NCBI GenBank assembly: GCA_903872065.1
Contig: CAIQJJ010000492.1
Location: forward strand, 1-50,204
Source: an uncultured Anaerolineales bacterium
GTDB lineage: Bacteria; Chloroflexota; Anaerolineae; Anaerolineales; UBA4823
Reading direction: 5' to 3'
Length of the DNA: 50,204 nucleotides
Shown here: positions 33,169 through 42,067 of the stretch, in pieces
Numbering within the stretch: the stretch's first letter is position 1
How the letters are laid out: each line of letters opens with the position of its first letter
Position numbers and translations under genes: made by a program
The notes under the pieces: generated by a model
Database searches by the model: none
Told to the model about the DNA's origin: nothing
The model's input: only the letters and a program-made list of their open reading frames with translations

Positions 33169-34452
33169 ATGCCATCTACAAACGACATTCTGGCGATCAT
33201 TCTCGGCGGTGGACGAGGAGCCAGGCTCTACCCACTCACGCGCGAACGCGCCAAGCCAGCCGTGCCTATTGCCGGCAAATACCGTTTGATAGACATTCCA
33301 ATCAGCAATTGCATCAATTCAGGCATCAACCGCATTGACGTTATCACCCAGTTTAATTCGGTTTCGCTGCATCGCCACATTGCCCGCAGCTACGTGTTCG
33401 ACGCCTTTCATCCAGGCTGGGTGCAAATCTTGGCGGCTGAACAAACCCCGCGCAGCGAAGATTGGTACCAGGGAACAGCGGATGCCGTGCGCAAACATCT
33501 CATGGATATCAATTCCTCAGGCGCGAAGTATGTCTTGATCCTGGCCGGCGACCATCTCTATCGCATGGATTACTGTAAAATGGCCGAATTCCACTGGGAT
33601 AACCAGGCGGATGTGACCATCGCCGTTCAGCCTGTCTTACATGATCAAACATTCCGCTTCGGGGTGTTGAAACGCGGGGCCGATCAACGCATTACAGATT
33701 TTGTTGAAAAACCGCGCGATCCGGCGGTCCTGGCAAACTTCGTCAGCCGCGATGATCCAGAACGCCCCTACCTGGGCTCAATGGGCATCTATCTGTTCAA
33801 AACCAAAATTTTGATTGATATGCTGGCCGATACAACGGACGACGACTTTGGCAATGATGTGATCCCCAAGGCCATCCACACCCACGAAGTGTATGGCTTT
33901 GATTTCGATGGCTATTGGGAAGATATCGGCACCGTGCGTTCGTTTTATGAGACCAATTTACGCCTGACCAACCCCGATTCCCCGTTTGACTTTCACGATC
34001 CGCAGCGCCCGATTTATACCCATGCCCGCTTCCTGCCCAGTTCGCTGATCAATGGCGGGAAATTGGTCAATGTGATGCTTACTGAAGGCTGCCGGATTGG
34101 CCAATCAGAGATCAGCGACTCGATCATCGGGCTGCGCAGTCAGATCGCTGATGGGGTTACGATTCGCAAAACGATTGTAATGGGCGCGGACTATTACGAT
34201 CCCCCCGATCTGCCGCCGCCAGGGGGCATCGCCCTGGGCATTGGGCCAAACAGTCAGATCAACGGCGCCATCATTGATAAAAATGCACGCATCGGAGCGA
34301 ACGTGGTGATCGAGGCTTTCCCGCGCGGCACTGAGATTGACTGCGACGATTGGGTAGTGCGCGATGGGATTGTGGTGATCCCTAAAAACGCTACCATCGT
34401 CGCCGGCACGATCATCAGTCCCGAAACCACCCCCGGCTGCACCACTGGCTAA
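33169..34452 (+). CDS. glgC: Glucose-1-phosphate adenylyltransferase
   Basis: The 427-residue protein has the nucleotidyltransferase signature ILGGGRGARLYPLT (11-24) with ERAKPAVPIAGKYRLIDIPISNCINSGI, QILAAEQT...WYQGTADAVRKHL, LAGDHLYRMDY, VEKPRDP, FDGYWEDIGTVRSFYETNL, and a C-terminal left-handed beta-helix. It makes ADP-glucose for glycogen synthesis. AGGAGG sits ten bases before the ATG; a longer in-frame opening into tRNA-Leu is rejected. It stands alone, with no other glg genes, and ends at a strong terminator. Confidence 0.96.
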   Translation: MPSTNDILAIILGGGRGARLYPLTRERAKPAVPIAGKYRLIDIPISNCINSGINRIDVITQFNSVSLHRHIARSYVFDAFHPGWVQILAAEQTPRSEDWYQGTADAVRKHLMDINSSGAKYVLILAGDHLYRMDYCKMAEFHWDNQADVTIAVQPVLHDQTFRFGVLKRGADQRITDFVEKPRDPAVLANFVSRDDPERPYLGSMGIYLFKTKILIDMLADTTDDDFGNDVIPKAIHTHEVYGFDFDGYWEDIGTVRSFYETNLRLTNPDSPFDFHDPQRPIYTHARFLPSSLINGGKLVNVMLTEGCRIGQSEISDSIIGLRSQIADGVTIRKTIVMGADYYDPPDLPPPGGIALGIGPNSQINGAIIDKNARIGANVVIEAFPRGTEIDCDDWVVRDGIVVIPKNATIVAGTIISPETTPGCTTG

Positions 34453-34460
34453 ACCCCGGA

Positions 34461-34501
34461 GCAAAAAAGTAGGGCGAGATTTCCTCGCCCTACTTTTTTG
34501 C
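34461..34501. terminator. Bidirectional terminator between glgC and the ABC exporter operon
   Basis: An 18-bp perfect stem (34461-34478 with 34484-34501) with loop ATTTC and A6/T6 tracts on each side works in both directions. It includes the last three sense codons and the stop of the convergent ABC gene. Confidence 0.92.
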
Positions 34502-35428
34502 CGCTAAGGCCAGGAAGACATCTTCCAGGCTTGGCTCGCCAGGGACGATCATCACCTCTGATTGATCTTCTACATCAGGCGCTGTCGCCAGGTGGGCGCG
34601 CAAATCTTCGGCGTTCGTTTGCAAAGGTGTAATGGCGCGCAAGTGATCGCCGGCCAGGCCGGCGCGCAGCACATACGGGCAGGTTTCCAGCAAGTTTAGC
34701 AATCTCAACAACACGCCGTGATCCGCCGTCAGGGTGGATACATCCCAGGCGCGGCCCGGCAAGGCGGTTTCTTTCAAAGCCGAGGGCGTATCCAGCGCCA
34801 ATAGTCTGCCATCGCGCATGATCCCCACCCGGCCGCAATACTCGGCCTCATCCATATAATGGGTGGACACCAAAGCCGTCACCCCTTGCTGCACCAGGGT
34901 ATAAATCAAATCCCAGAAAGAACGCCGGGCGGTTGGGTCCACCCCACTGGTGGGTTCATCCAAAAAGAGCAGTTTCGGGTGATGAATGATCGCCGTCCCG
35001 AGCGCCAGGCGCTGCTTCCAACCGGTCGAAAGGCCGGCGACACGCTCGCGCTCATGCCCACGCAAGGCGATCAAGTCCAACACTTCGCTCAATCGCTCGC
35101 GCTGGCGGACGCCATAGACGCCGGCGTAAAATTCCAGGTTTTCGATAACCGTCAAGTCATGATACAGGGCAAATTTTTGCGACATGTAGCCCACCTGCTG
35201 ACGCACCTGCTCAGATTGGCGAATCGCATCGAAACCCAGCACCTGCGCCTGGCCCGAGGTGGGAATCAACAAACCCAGGAGCATTCGCATGGTGGTTGTC
35301 TTGCCTGATCCATTGGGGCCGAGATAGCCAACCACCTCGCCGGCATTGATCGTAAAAGAGACTTGATTCACGGCGCAGAAATCGCCGAATTTTTTGGTCA
35401 GGTTTTCTACGCGGATCACTTCGTTCAT
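34490..35428 (-). CDS. ABC exporter ATPase, second of a pair (YbhF-like half)
   Basis: The 312-residue ATPase has Walker A GPNGSGKTTT (37-46), Q-loop GYMSQKFALYHDLTV, Walker B LLFLDEPTSGVDP (about 154-166) and an H-loop in VSTHYMDEAEYC. Its signature reads LSTGWKQ (134-140) instead of the usual LSGGQ, so one ATP site may be weakened. It begins in a four-base overlap with the other ATPase gene. Together they correspond to the two halves of E. coli YbhF. Confidence 0.92.
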   Translation of the reverse strand: MNEVIRVENLTKKFGDFCAVNQVSFTINAGEVVGYLGPNGSGKTTTMRMLLGLLIPTSGQAQVLGFDAIRQSEQVRQQVGYMSQKFALYHDLTVIENLEFYAGVYGVRQRERLSEVLDLIALRGHERERVAGLSTGWKQRLALGTAIIHHPKLLFLDEPTSGVDPTARRSFWDLIYTLVQQGVTALVSTHYMDEAEYCGRVGIMRDGRLLALDTPSALKETALPGRAWDVSTLTADHGVLLRLLNLLETCPYVLRAGLAGDHLRAITPLQTNAEDLRAHLATAPDVEDQSEVMIVPGEPSLEDVFLALAAKK

Positions 35429-36399
35429 GAATCACGCTCCAGCAGCGCCATAAAAACATCTTCCAACTGCGGTTCAATTTCACGCGCCAGCGAAAGCTGC
35501 TCGCCTTGCGCGCCAAACTGAGCTTGCAAACGCTCGATGACCGCCGCCGCCGTCCCTGCCTGCACACGCAGGTGCAGCCGGTCGCCAAACATCTGCACAT
35601 CCTCCACGGCTGCATCTGCCCTTACCAGGCTGCGCAGGGAGGTCAGCGGACTGCCGCGCGCTTCAACAATCCGGTTCTTGAGGCGGGCGCGCAGTTCAGC
35701 AGGCGTGCCTTCCACCAACAGATTGCCGTCGCGCATAAACCCCAAGCGATGACAACGGGCAGCTTCATCCATATAGGGAGTGCTAACGATGACCGCGATC
35801 TGCTCTCCCTCTGCATCCACCGTGACGGAGGCCAGGCGAATGATCAACTGCCAGAAATCCTGCCGGGTGACCGGGTCAACCCCGGTGGTGGGTTCATCCA
35901 ACAGCAAGACGCGCGGGCGATGCACCAGAGCCGCCGCCAGGCCCAATTTCTGCTTCATGCCGCCCGAAAGCTGCCCGGCGCGGCGGTGGATATAATCGGC
36001 CAGCCCAACGAAGGTTAAAATCTCCATGCAGCGCGGCTGCCACTGCGCCGCCGAAAGCCCGCGCACCTCGGCAAAAAAACGGATGTTTTCGAGAACGGTC
36101 AAGTCTTCATAGAGTGAGAAGCGCTGCGCCAGGTAGCCGATCTGGGAGCGCCCCTGCTCAGTCTGCCTGAGCATATCATAGCCGGCGATCTGGATGGTCG
36201 CGGGAGCGCCGCCGGGGCGGGGAGTGGGCAGCAGTGCGCCGCACAACAGTCGCAGCGTCGTGGTCTTGCCGGCCCCATCTGGCCCTACCAGGCCGTAGAT
36301 TTCCCCGGCGGCGACCGCCAGGCTGACATCCTCAACGGCGGTCACTGCAGCAGATCTTGCTGCGGCAAAAGTTTTATGGAGGTGTGTGGCGTTGATCAT
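35425..36399 (-). CDS. ABC exporter ATPase, first of a pair (YbhF-like half)
   Basis: The 324-residue ATPase has Walker A GPDGAGKTTTLRLL, Q-loop GYLAQRFSLYEDLTVLEN, the canonical signature QLSGGMKQKLGLA, Walker B VLLLDEPTTGVDP and a switch stretch VSTPYMDEAARC where the usual H-loop His is Pro. A C-terminal regulatory tail resembles that of its partner. ATG 36399 is chosen although its ribosome site is weak; a TTG at 36432 would overlap the HlyD gene. It likely pairs with the next ATPase as an asymmetric dimer. Confidence 0.9.
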   Translation of the reverse strand: MINATHLHKTFAAARSAAVTAVEDVSLAVAAGEIYGLVGPDGAGKTTTLRLLCGALLPTPRPGGAPATIQIAGYDMLRQTEQGRSQIGYLAQRFSLYEDLTVLENIRFFAEVRGLSAAQWQPRCMEILTFVGLADYIHRRAGQLSGGMKQKLGLAAALVHRPRVLLLDEPTTGVDPVTRQDFWQLIIRLASVTVDAEGEQIAVIVSTPYMDEAARCHRLGFMRDGNLLVEGTPAELRARLKNRIVEARGSPLTSLRSLVRADAAVEDVQMFGDRLHLRVQAGTAAAVIERLQAQFGAQGEQLSLAREIEPQLEDVFMALLERDS

Positions 36400-36418
36400 G
36401 GCAGCCCACTGAGAACGA

Positions 36419-38194
36419 TCACGGATTGCCAAAATCTACATCGGCCGGCATCCCCGGTTTGAGCTTGCCGGCGGCATTGTCAATGCTCAACTTGACAGCA
36501 AAGACGGTTGTACGACGGCCGGCAGAGGTTTGGACATTGCGCGGGGTAAATTCGGCCTTGTCGGCGATGTGAATTACGGTAGCAGTAAAGGTCTCACCGG
36601 CATACGAATCAACCGTGACCTGCGCCGGCGCGCCGAGGGCGATCTCGCCATAGCGATCCTCGGGGACATAAACGGTGATGGTCAGGCGCGTTAAGTCAGC
36701 CAGGGTGAACAAAATCGCTCCGGGGTTAGCAACTTCCCCCGGCTCGATGGCGCGGGTGAGGATCGAGCCATCCTGCGGGGCGGAGATGGTCAATTTGGCA
36801 AGCTGCACATCCAGGATCGCCAGGGCAGCCTGGGCGGCGTTCACCTGGGCCTGGGCGGCCTCCACCTGCGCCTGGGCGGCGTCAGTTCTGGCTTTGGCGG
36901 CAGCCAGGTTAGCTTCCGCCGAGACGCGCTGCGCTTCCGCCGCATCCACCTGGGCCTGGGCGGCAGCGATTTGCTCAGGGCGTGCGCCGTTCTGCAAGTT
37001 TTGATAGTTGGCCTGGGCGGCGCTCTGGACGGCCGCAGCGGCGTCCAACTGCTTCAAAATGCTCTCCAGGGGCGTCGCGCCGCCCTTGGCCAGAACGTTC
37101 AAATCGGCCAGGGCTTTTTGCGCCTCATCCCAGGCGATCTTCAAGCGATCGGCCTGATCGCCGGTGGTGAAAGCTTCATAAGCCGCCTGGGCGTCATCGG
37201 CCATTTGCTGCGCGTCATCTGCAGTGGACTGCAGGACATCCTTGGCGCGCTGCGTCATATCATCCACGTTCTGGGCGGCAGACTGGCGCGCTTTGGCCTG
37301 CGATAAGCCCAGCAGGGCCGCTTCTAAGCTTTGGCGCAAGACCTGAATTTGCTGGTAAATGGGCGATTGCTGCGGCAGAACCGTATCGTTGCGAATTTGA
37401 TCGCAGGCCGCTTGAGCGGCGTCCAACACCATCTGCGCGTCGGCAATCGTGTTGGCCATCGCATCCAGGGCCACAGGGGGCGTGCGCGTATCGGAGGTCA
37501 AGTCGGCTTTGCGCGTTTGGGCCTGTTCCAAATTGCTTTGGGCAGTGTCGCAGGCAGTTTGCACCGCCTCAATTTGCTGGCTGCTCAAGACAATCGTCAT
37601 GCTGTAATACTCGCTGCGCGCCCAATCCAGGCGTGAGCGGGCGGCAGTGACATCTTCAGGGCGCGCTCCGGCAGTCAGGGCGGCGTAACTGGCTTGCGCC
37701 GCGGCAAGATTGGCTTGCGCCTGCTCGAACTGCGCCTGAGCGGCGCGCAATTGTTCGGCGGTGGCGCCGGCCTTGAGCAGATCAAGGTTGGACTGGGCGG
37801 CGTCGCGCCCGGCCTGGGCGGCGGCCTGCGCCGCAGCAGCGACATCCACCTGAGCCTGCGCTGCAGCCAGGTTGGCTTGCGCGGCGGCAACGCCGGCCTG
37901 GGCAACCTCTACCGCCGCGGCGGCCTGCTTGCGCTGCGCCTCGAGCAAACTGGCATCGAACTGGACAAGCACATCGCCCGATTTGACCGGGTCGCCCTCG
38001 CCAACCAGAACATCGGTCGTCTTACCCCCCAGTTCAGGGCTAATCTGAACCAGGGTCGCTTCGATAGCGCCGGAAGCAGAAATTTGATCGCTACTGGTCT
38101 CTATGGGTCGGAGTAGAAAGTACCAATAACCGAAAGAGGCAAGGGCGATGATCAAGATCAGAATAGGGATAATCCTGCGAGGATTTGGATGCAT
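36419..38194 (-). CDS. HlyD/YbhG-type membrane fusion protein with very long coiled coil
   Basis: The 591-residue protein has one N-terminal membrane anchor (IIPILILIIALASFGYWYFLL), then a biotinyl-lipoyl half (SGAIEATLVQISPELGGKTTDVLVGEGDPVKSGDVLVQFDASLL). A long Ala/Gln-rich helical hairpin follows (about 90-460, repeated AAQAQVDAA-type heptads and two GARPEQ/GARPED turns). The second lipoyl half and beta-barrel come last (ISAPQDGSILTRAIEPGEVANPGAILFTLADLTRLTITVYVPEDRYGEIALG). It links the permease to the exterior. YbhG is about 330 residues, so this hairpin is much extended. Confidence 0.9.
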   Translation of the reverse strand: MHPNPRRIIPILILIIALASFGYWYFLLRPIETSSDQISASGAIEATLVQISPELGGKTTDVLVGEGDPVKSGDVLVQFDASLLEAQRKQAAAAVEVAQAGVAAAQANLAAAQAQVDVAAAAQAAAQAGRDAAQSNLDLLKAGATAEQLRAAQAQFEQAQANLAAAQASYAALTAGARPEDVTAARSRLDWARSEYYSMTIVLSSQQIEAVQTACDTAQSNLEQAQTRKADLTSDTRTPPVALDAMANTIADAQMVLDAAQAACDQIRNDTVLPQQSPIYQQIQVLRQSLEAALLGLSQAKARQSAAQNVDDMTQRAKDVLQSTADDAQQMADDAQAAYEAFTTGDQADRLKIAWDEAQKALADLNVLAKGGATPLESILKQLDAAAAVQSAAQANYQNLQNGARPEQIAAAQAQVDAAEAQRVSAEANLAAAKARTDAAQAQVEAAQAQVNAAQAALAILDVQLAKLTISAPQDGSILTRAIEPGEVANPGAILFTLADLTRLTITVYVPEDRYGEIALGAPAQVTVDSYAGETFTATVIHIADKAEFTPRNVQTSAGRRTTVFAVKLSIDNAAGKLKPGMPADVDFGNP

Positions 38195-38235
38195 GGGAAC
38201 CTCCGTGATGAAAAGTCAGGGATCAGTGCAAAAAT

Positions 38236-39366
38236 CTAGTCGAGGCGCTTGCGGAAACGCAGGGAGGCGATAGCCATGAGGCTAAAGCCAAATAACACCA
38301 GGGCGGCGATATCAGCAGTCAGAGCCTCAGCCCCCACCCCTTTGAGCAAGAGCGACCGGATAATTTTCAAAAAGTAGCGCAGCGGGAACAGATACGCAAT
38401 GACGTTCAATGCCGGCGGCATCGCTTCCAGTGGAAAGAAAAAGCCCGAAAGAAAAATGCCCGGCAGGAGCGTCATCCATACCGTGAGCATGGCTTCTTGC
38501 TGCGTATTGGCAAAAGTGGATGCCAGCAAGCCAATGCCCAGGCTGGTGAGCAAAAACAATGCAGAGAGGCCGGCGATCAAGAACAAATTGCCCCGCACCG
38601 GCACCCCAAACCACCAATGCCCGATCGCCAGGACTTCCAACGCATTCAAGAAACCCAGCACCACATACGGCACCAACTTGCCCACGATCAATTCCCACGA
38701 GCGAATGGGGGTGACAATCAATTGCTCGATGGTGCCGCGCTCGCGCTCACGCACGATGGCGGTCGCAGTCAAGATGGAAGTGAGGGCGTAGAGAATGGTG
38801 CCGATGACGCCTGGGATCATGAAATGGGCGCTGACCATATCCGGGTTGTACCAGACCTGGGTGCGCACTTCAACCGGCGGCGTGAAGACAGCAGCCTGGC
38901 CGCGCCGTTCGAGACGTTGGGTAAGGATGGAGGTGGAGTGCGCCTGGCCAATCAGCAGAGCCGATGACAAGGCGGTGGAGGCGACGGTAGGATCGCTGCC
39001 ATCCAAGACGAAGACCACCGCCGCGGAGCCATTGCTTTTGATTTGATCGGTGTAATCTGGCGGGATGATTAAGCCCACCCGCGCCCGGCTGTTGTCAATC
39101 ACGCTGCGCAATTCAGCTTCGGAATTGACTTCCATCGCAAGGCGAAAATAATCGGCGGCGCGATAGGCGTCCAACAACTGGCGCGCCGCCGGGCCATGAT
39201 CTTGATCAAAAACCGCTAACGGCACATTGCGCACATCGTTGGTCGCGGCATAGCCTAATAAGAAGAGCTGCATGATCGGGATGACCAACACCAAGACCAG
39301 CGTGCGCGGATCGCGGCGGATCTGGATAAATTCTTTGCGAATTAGAGAGAACAGGCGAGAAACCAT
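38236..39366 (-). CDS. ABC-2 type exporter permease (YbhS/YbhR-like)
   Basis: The 376-residue protein has an N-terminal membrane segment, a large exterior domain (about 45-175, VPLAVFDQDHGPAARQLLDAYRAADYFRLA...), and five C-terminal segments with the ABC-2 motif AIVRERERGTIEQLIVTPIRSWELIVGKLVPYV and YLFPLRYFLKIIRSLLLKG. GGAGC precedes ATG 39366. It is the only permease gene in this operon; the E. coli counterpart has two, so it may form a homodimer. Confidence 0.92.
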   Translation of the reverse strand: MVSRLFSLIRKEFIQIRRDPRTLVLVLVIPIMQLFLLGYAATNDVRNVPLAVFDQDHGPAARQLLDAYRAADYFRLAMEVNSEAELRSVIDNSRARVGLIIPPDYTDQIKSNGSAAVVFVLDGSDPTVASTALSSALLIGQAHSTSILTQRLERRGQAAVFTPPVEVRTQVWYNPDMVSAHFMIPGVIGTILYALTSILTATAIVRERERGTIEQLIVTPIRSWELIVGKLVPYVVLGFLNALEVLAIGHWWFGVPVRGNLFLIAGLSALFLLTSLGIGLLASTFANTQQEAMLTVWMTLLPGIFLSGFFFPLEAMPPALNVIAYLFPLRYFLKIIRSLLLKGVGAEALTADIAALVLFGFSLMAIASLRFRKRLD

Positions 39367-39398
39367 AATTGATGCTCCGGCAGGCAAACAAGGGGGCT

Positions 39399-40037
39399 TT
39401 ACTGGGCAGGAGGCTGAACGGCGCTGGCTGCGGCAGACTTTTCTTTCAAAATACCGTACAAAAAAACATCCACAAATTGATCGAGGGGCAGCTCTTGAGT
39501 GAGCGCCTCCGGCGAGATATTTAACATCCGACCGGTGACAACATAGGCCAAAAATAAGCCGATAAACGTCCTCACAATCATCTCCAGAGGGATGTCACGC
39601 AATTGATGATTGTGTTCCAACAAGCGCTCGGTGAAGGCCAGCGCTTGTTGGAAATAAGTTTGCGCCAGGCCGGGGAGGTGACAGCCTTTGAACTCAACCA
39701 ATTCAATAAAAACCAGGTTGAGGAAGTCGGGGCGATTCTGAAGGCTGGCGACCGCCCGCCGCGCCGCGTCGCGAATAAAGGCTTCAACATCGTCGCCCTG
39801 CGCGGCACTCAAAGCCGGCAAAATCTCGTGGATGGGGTGGCGCGCCATCAAAACGGCCACAAAAATATCATCCTTGGTGGAGAAATGGTTGTAGAGACTG
39901 CCAACCGCAAGCCCGGCCGCCTGGGCAATCTGCCGCATCGAGGCGCCGTGAAAGCCATTTTGCAGAAACAAGTCATGCGCGGCCAGGATAATCGCCTGGC
40001 GGGTTTGCTCGCCTTTGCTCACAGGGGATGTGGACAT
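39399..40037 (-). CDS. TetR/AcrR family repressor of the ABC exporter operon
   Basis: The 212-residue protein has the TetR helix-turn-helix (IILAAHDLFLQNGFHGASMRQIAQAAGLAVGSLYNHFSTKDDIF, about 17-58) and a divergent helical ligand domain. GGAGG precedes ATG 40037. It is the first gene of the operon, and a palindromic operator lies across its promoter, so it probably represses itself and the exporter genes and is released by an exported compound. The arrangement parallels E. coli cecR (ybiH)-ybhGFSR. Confidence 0.92.
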   Translation of the reverse strand: MSTSPVSKGEQTRQAIILAAHDLFLQNGFHGASMRQIAQAAGLAVGSLYNHFSTKDDIFVAVLMARHPIHEILPALSAAQGDDVEAFIRDAARRAVASLQNRPDFLNLVFIELVEFKGCHLPGLAQTYFQQALAFTERLLEHNHQLRDIPLEMIVRTFIGLFLAYVVTGRMLNISPEALTQELPLDQFVDVFLYGILKEKSAAASAVQPPAQ

Positions 40038-40050
40038 AAACCTCCGAAAT

Positions 40051-40070
40051 ATGAACGAACGTTCATTCAT
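40051..40070. promoter_or_regulatory. TetR-type operator
   Basis: ATGAACGAACGTTCATTCAT is a near-perfect palindrome around GAACGTTC, with the TGAnnGAACGTTCnnTCA form common for TetR regulators. It begins right after the -10 box and covers the expected start site. Confidence 0.75.
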
Positions 40071-40098
40071 ATTTTACTCCAAACCTCCTGCTTGTCAA
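40071..40098 (-). promoter_or_regulatory. Promoter of the TetR-ABC exporter operon
   Basis: On the - strand TTGACA (40098-40093), a 16-base spacer and TAAAAT (40076-40071) form a strong housekeeping promoter overlapped downstream by the operator. Confidence 0.75.
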
Positions 40099-40118
40099 TC
40101 CCTTTGCGCGCATAAGTC

Positions 40119-40147
40119 TTGACGTAGATCGATCCCCCCACTACAAT
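40119..40147 (+). promoter_or_regulatory. Promoter of the YgiQ-like gene
   Basis: TTGACG (40119-40124), 17 bases and TACAAT (40142-40147) match the housekeeping consensus. The predicted leader is about 26 bases and contains GGAAGGATGG. Confidence 0.7.
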
Positions 40148-40179
40148 GACGCCTCAAGCAGGAAGGATGGCTTTTTCTT

Positions 40180-41892
40180 ATGTTTCTCCCTACAACGGCT
40201 GAAGAATTGAAGGCTCTCGGCTGGGCGGCGCTGGATGTGATCATTATTACTGGCGACAGCTATATTGACAGCCCCTATATCGGCGCGGCGGTGATCGGCA
40301 AGACGCTGCACGCCGCCGGCTACCGCGTGGGGATCATCGCCCAGCCGACGAGCGAGGAGATCGCCCGCCTGGGGGAACCGCGCCTGTTTTGGGGCGTCAC
40401 CGGCGGCAGCGTGGACAGCATGGTGGCGAACTATACCGCCGCCAGGAAGAAGCGCAAACAGGATGACTATACGCCGGGCGGAGTTAATGACCGCCGCCCG
40501 GATCGGGCGGTGATCGTCTACGCCAATTGGATCCGCCGCAGCTTCAAAAACACCGTTCCGATTGTGTTGGGAGGGATCGAGGCCAGCCTGCGACGCGTGG
40601 CGCATTACGATTATTGGGATGATAAGCTGCGCGGTTCAGTGCTGTTTGACGCCAAAGCCGACTACCTGGTGTATGGCATGGGCGAGCGCACCGCGCTGGA
40701 ACTGGCCCGCCGGCTGCGCGCCGCGGCCGACTCGCTGGAACAGCCGGTGGAGGCGGCAAATGACCCCCAGCGAACGCCGGGCGTCTGCTTGATCGCCCGC
40801 CAGCCGCCGCCCGATTCCCTTCAACTGCCCTCGCTGGAAGAGGTACGCGCCGACAAGTCAGCTTTTATCCGCATGTTCCACACCTTTTACCAGAACAATG
40901 ACCCACTAACGGCTAAGGGCCTGGCGCAAAAGCATGGCGACCGCTGGCTGGTGCAAAACCCGCCGGCGGCCTATGAGACGCAAGCCGAACTGGACGCGAT
41001 TTATCAACTGGATTTCGAGCGCGCCCAACACCCCTATTACGAAAAGCAGGGCGCGGCGCGCGCCCTGGAGACGATCAAATTCTCCATCTCCACCCATCGC
41101 GGCTGCTATGGCGAGTGCAATTTCTGCGCCATCGCCGTCCACGAGGGGCGCACCATCCGCTGGCGCTCTGAGGCCTCCATCCTGCACGAGGCGGAACAGT
41201 TCACGCACACGCCGGGCTTCAAGGGGATTGTGCAAGATGTGGGTGGGCCGACCGCCAATATGTATGGCTATGAATGCAGCAAAAAGCTGCGCCGCGGCGT
41301 CTGCGAGCATAAACGCTGCACCTACCCCGGCGTCTGTCCGCTGGTCAAGCCTGACCATCAGCCGCAGATCAACCTGCTGCGCAAACTGCGGCGCATCCCT
41401 GGCATCCGCAAGGTCTTCGTCGCCTCCGGCATCCGCTATGACCTGCTGTTGGAGGATAAAGCCGTCGGCGACACTTACCTGCAAGAAGTGGTCAACCATC
41501 ATGTCTCCGGGCAGATGAAGGTCGCCCCGGAACACGTGGACGAGCGCGTCTTGCGCTTGATGGGCAAGCCCGGCGCGGACAGCCTGCTGGCCTTTAAGCA
41601 GCGCTTTGAGCAGTTGACGCGCGCCGCCGGCAAACCGCAGTTTTTGACCTATTATCTGATCGCGGCGCACCCCGGCTGCAGTGAGGCAGATATGGAGAAG
41701 GTCAAACGCTTCGCCGCCCAAAGGCTGCAAATCCAACCTGAGCAGGTGCAGATCTTCACCCCAACCCCCTCAACCTACTCCACATTGATGTACTACACCG
41801 AGCTCGACCCCTTCACGGGCGAGAAGCTGATGGTTGAAAAAGACCTGCGGCGCAAAACACGCCAAAAAGAGATCGTCACCGGCCAATCGTAA
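40180..41892 (+). CDS. YgiQ-family radical SAM protein
   Basis: The 570-residue protein has the UPF0313/YgiQ layout. An N-terminal cobalamin-binding-like domain ([60 protein letters not shown]) is followed by a radical SAM core with CYGECNFC (Cys309, Cys313, Cys316). Then come a cysteine-rich insert ([23 protein letters not shown]) and a C-terminal [19 protein letters not shown]. The family is widespread and its reaction is not firmly established. Confidence 0.92.
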   Translation: MFLPTTAEELKALGWAALDVIIITGDSYIDSPYIGAAVIGKTLHAAGYRVGIIAQPTSEEIARLGEPRLFWGVTGGSVDSMVANYTAARKKRKQDDYTPGGVNDRRPDRAVIVYANWIRRSFKNTVPIVLGGIEASLRRVAHYDYWDDKLRGSVLFDAKADYLVYGMGERTALELARRLRAAADSLEQPVEAANDPQRTPGVCLIARQPPPDSLQLPSLEEVRADKSAFIRMFHTFYQNNDPLTAKGLAQKHGDRWLVQNPPAAYETQAELDAIYQLDFERAQHPYYEKQGAARALETIKFSISTHRGCYGECNFCAIAVHEGRTIRWRSEASILHEAEQFTHTPGFKGIVQDVGGPTANMYGYECSKKLRRGVCEHKRCTYPGVCPLVKPDHQPQINLLRKLRRIPGIRKVFVASGIRYDLLLEDKAVGDTYLQEVVNHHVSGQMKVAPEHVDERVLRLMGKPGADSLLAFKQRFEQLTRAAGKPQFLTYYLIAAHPGCSEADMEKVKRFAAQRLQIQPEQVQIFTPTPSTYSTLMYYTELDPFTGEKLMVEKDLRRKTRQKEIVTGQS

Positions 41893-41985
41893 CGCATGAT
41901 CGGGCGGGGGACAAGAACATTTACACAAAAGTTAAAGGGGATATAAATATTTTTAAAGTCATAATTGATTTTATTGATAAATTGC

Positions 41986-42013
41986 TTGACTTAATTTAAT
42001 TATCTGCTATAAT
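41986..42013 (+). promoter_or_regulatory. Strong promoter of the DUF2089/YvlB-like cluster
   Basis: TTGACT (41986-41991), a 16-base spacer and TATAAT (42008-42013) lie in a very AT-rich stretch (about 41930-42015), unlike the surrounding sequence. The leader is about 48 bases. Confidence 0.75.
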
Positions 42014-42067
42014 GATTATGAAACAACAAGCAGATACTCAGTCTTACCAGTCGTAAGCCTTAACCCT

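Noticed and set aside
36780..37920. DNA tandem repeats in the HlyD-type gene
   Set aside because: The periodicity follows Ala/Gln coiled-coil heptads at protein level. It is not a DNA repeat or mobile element.
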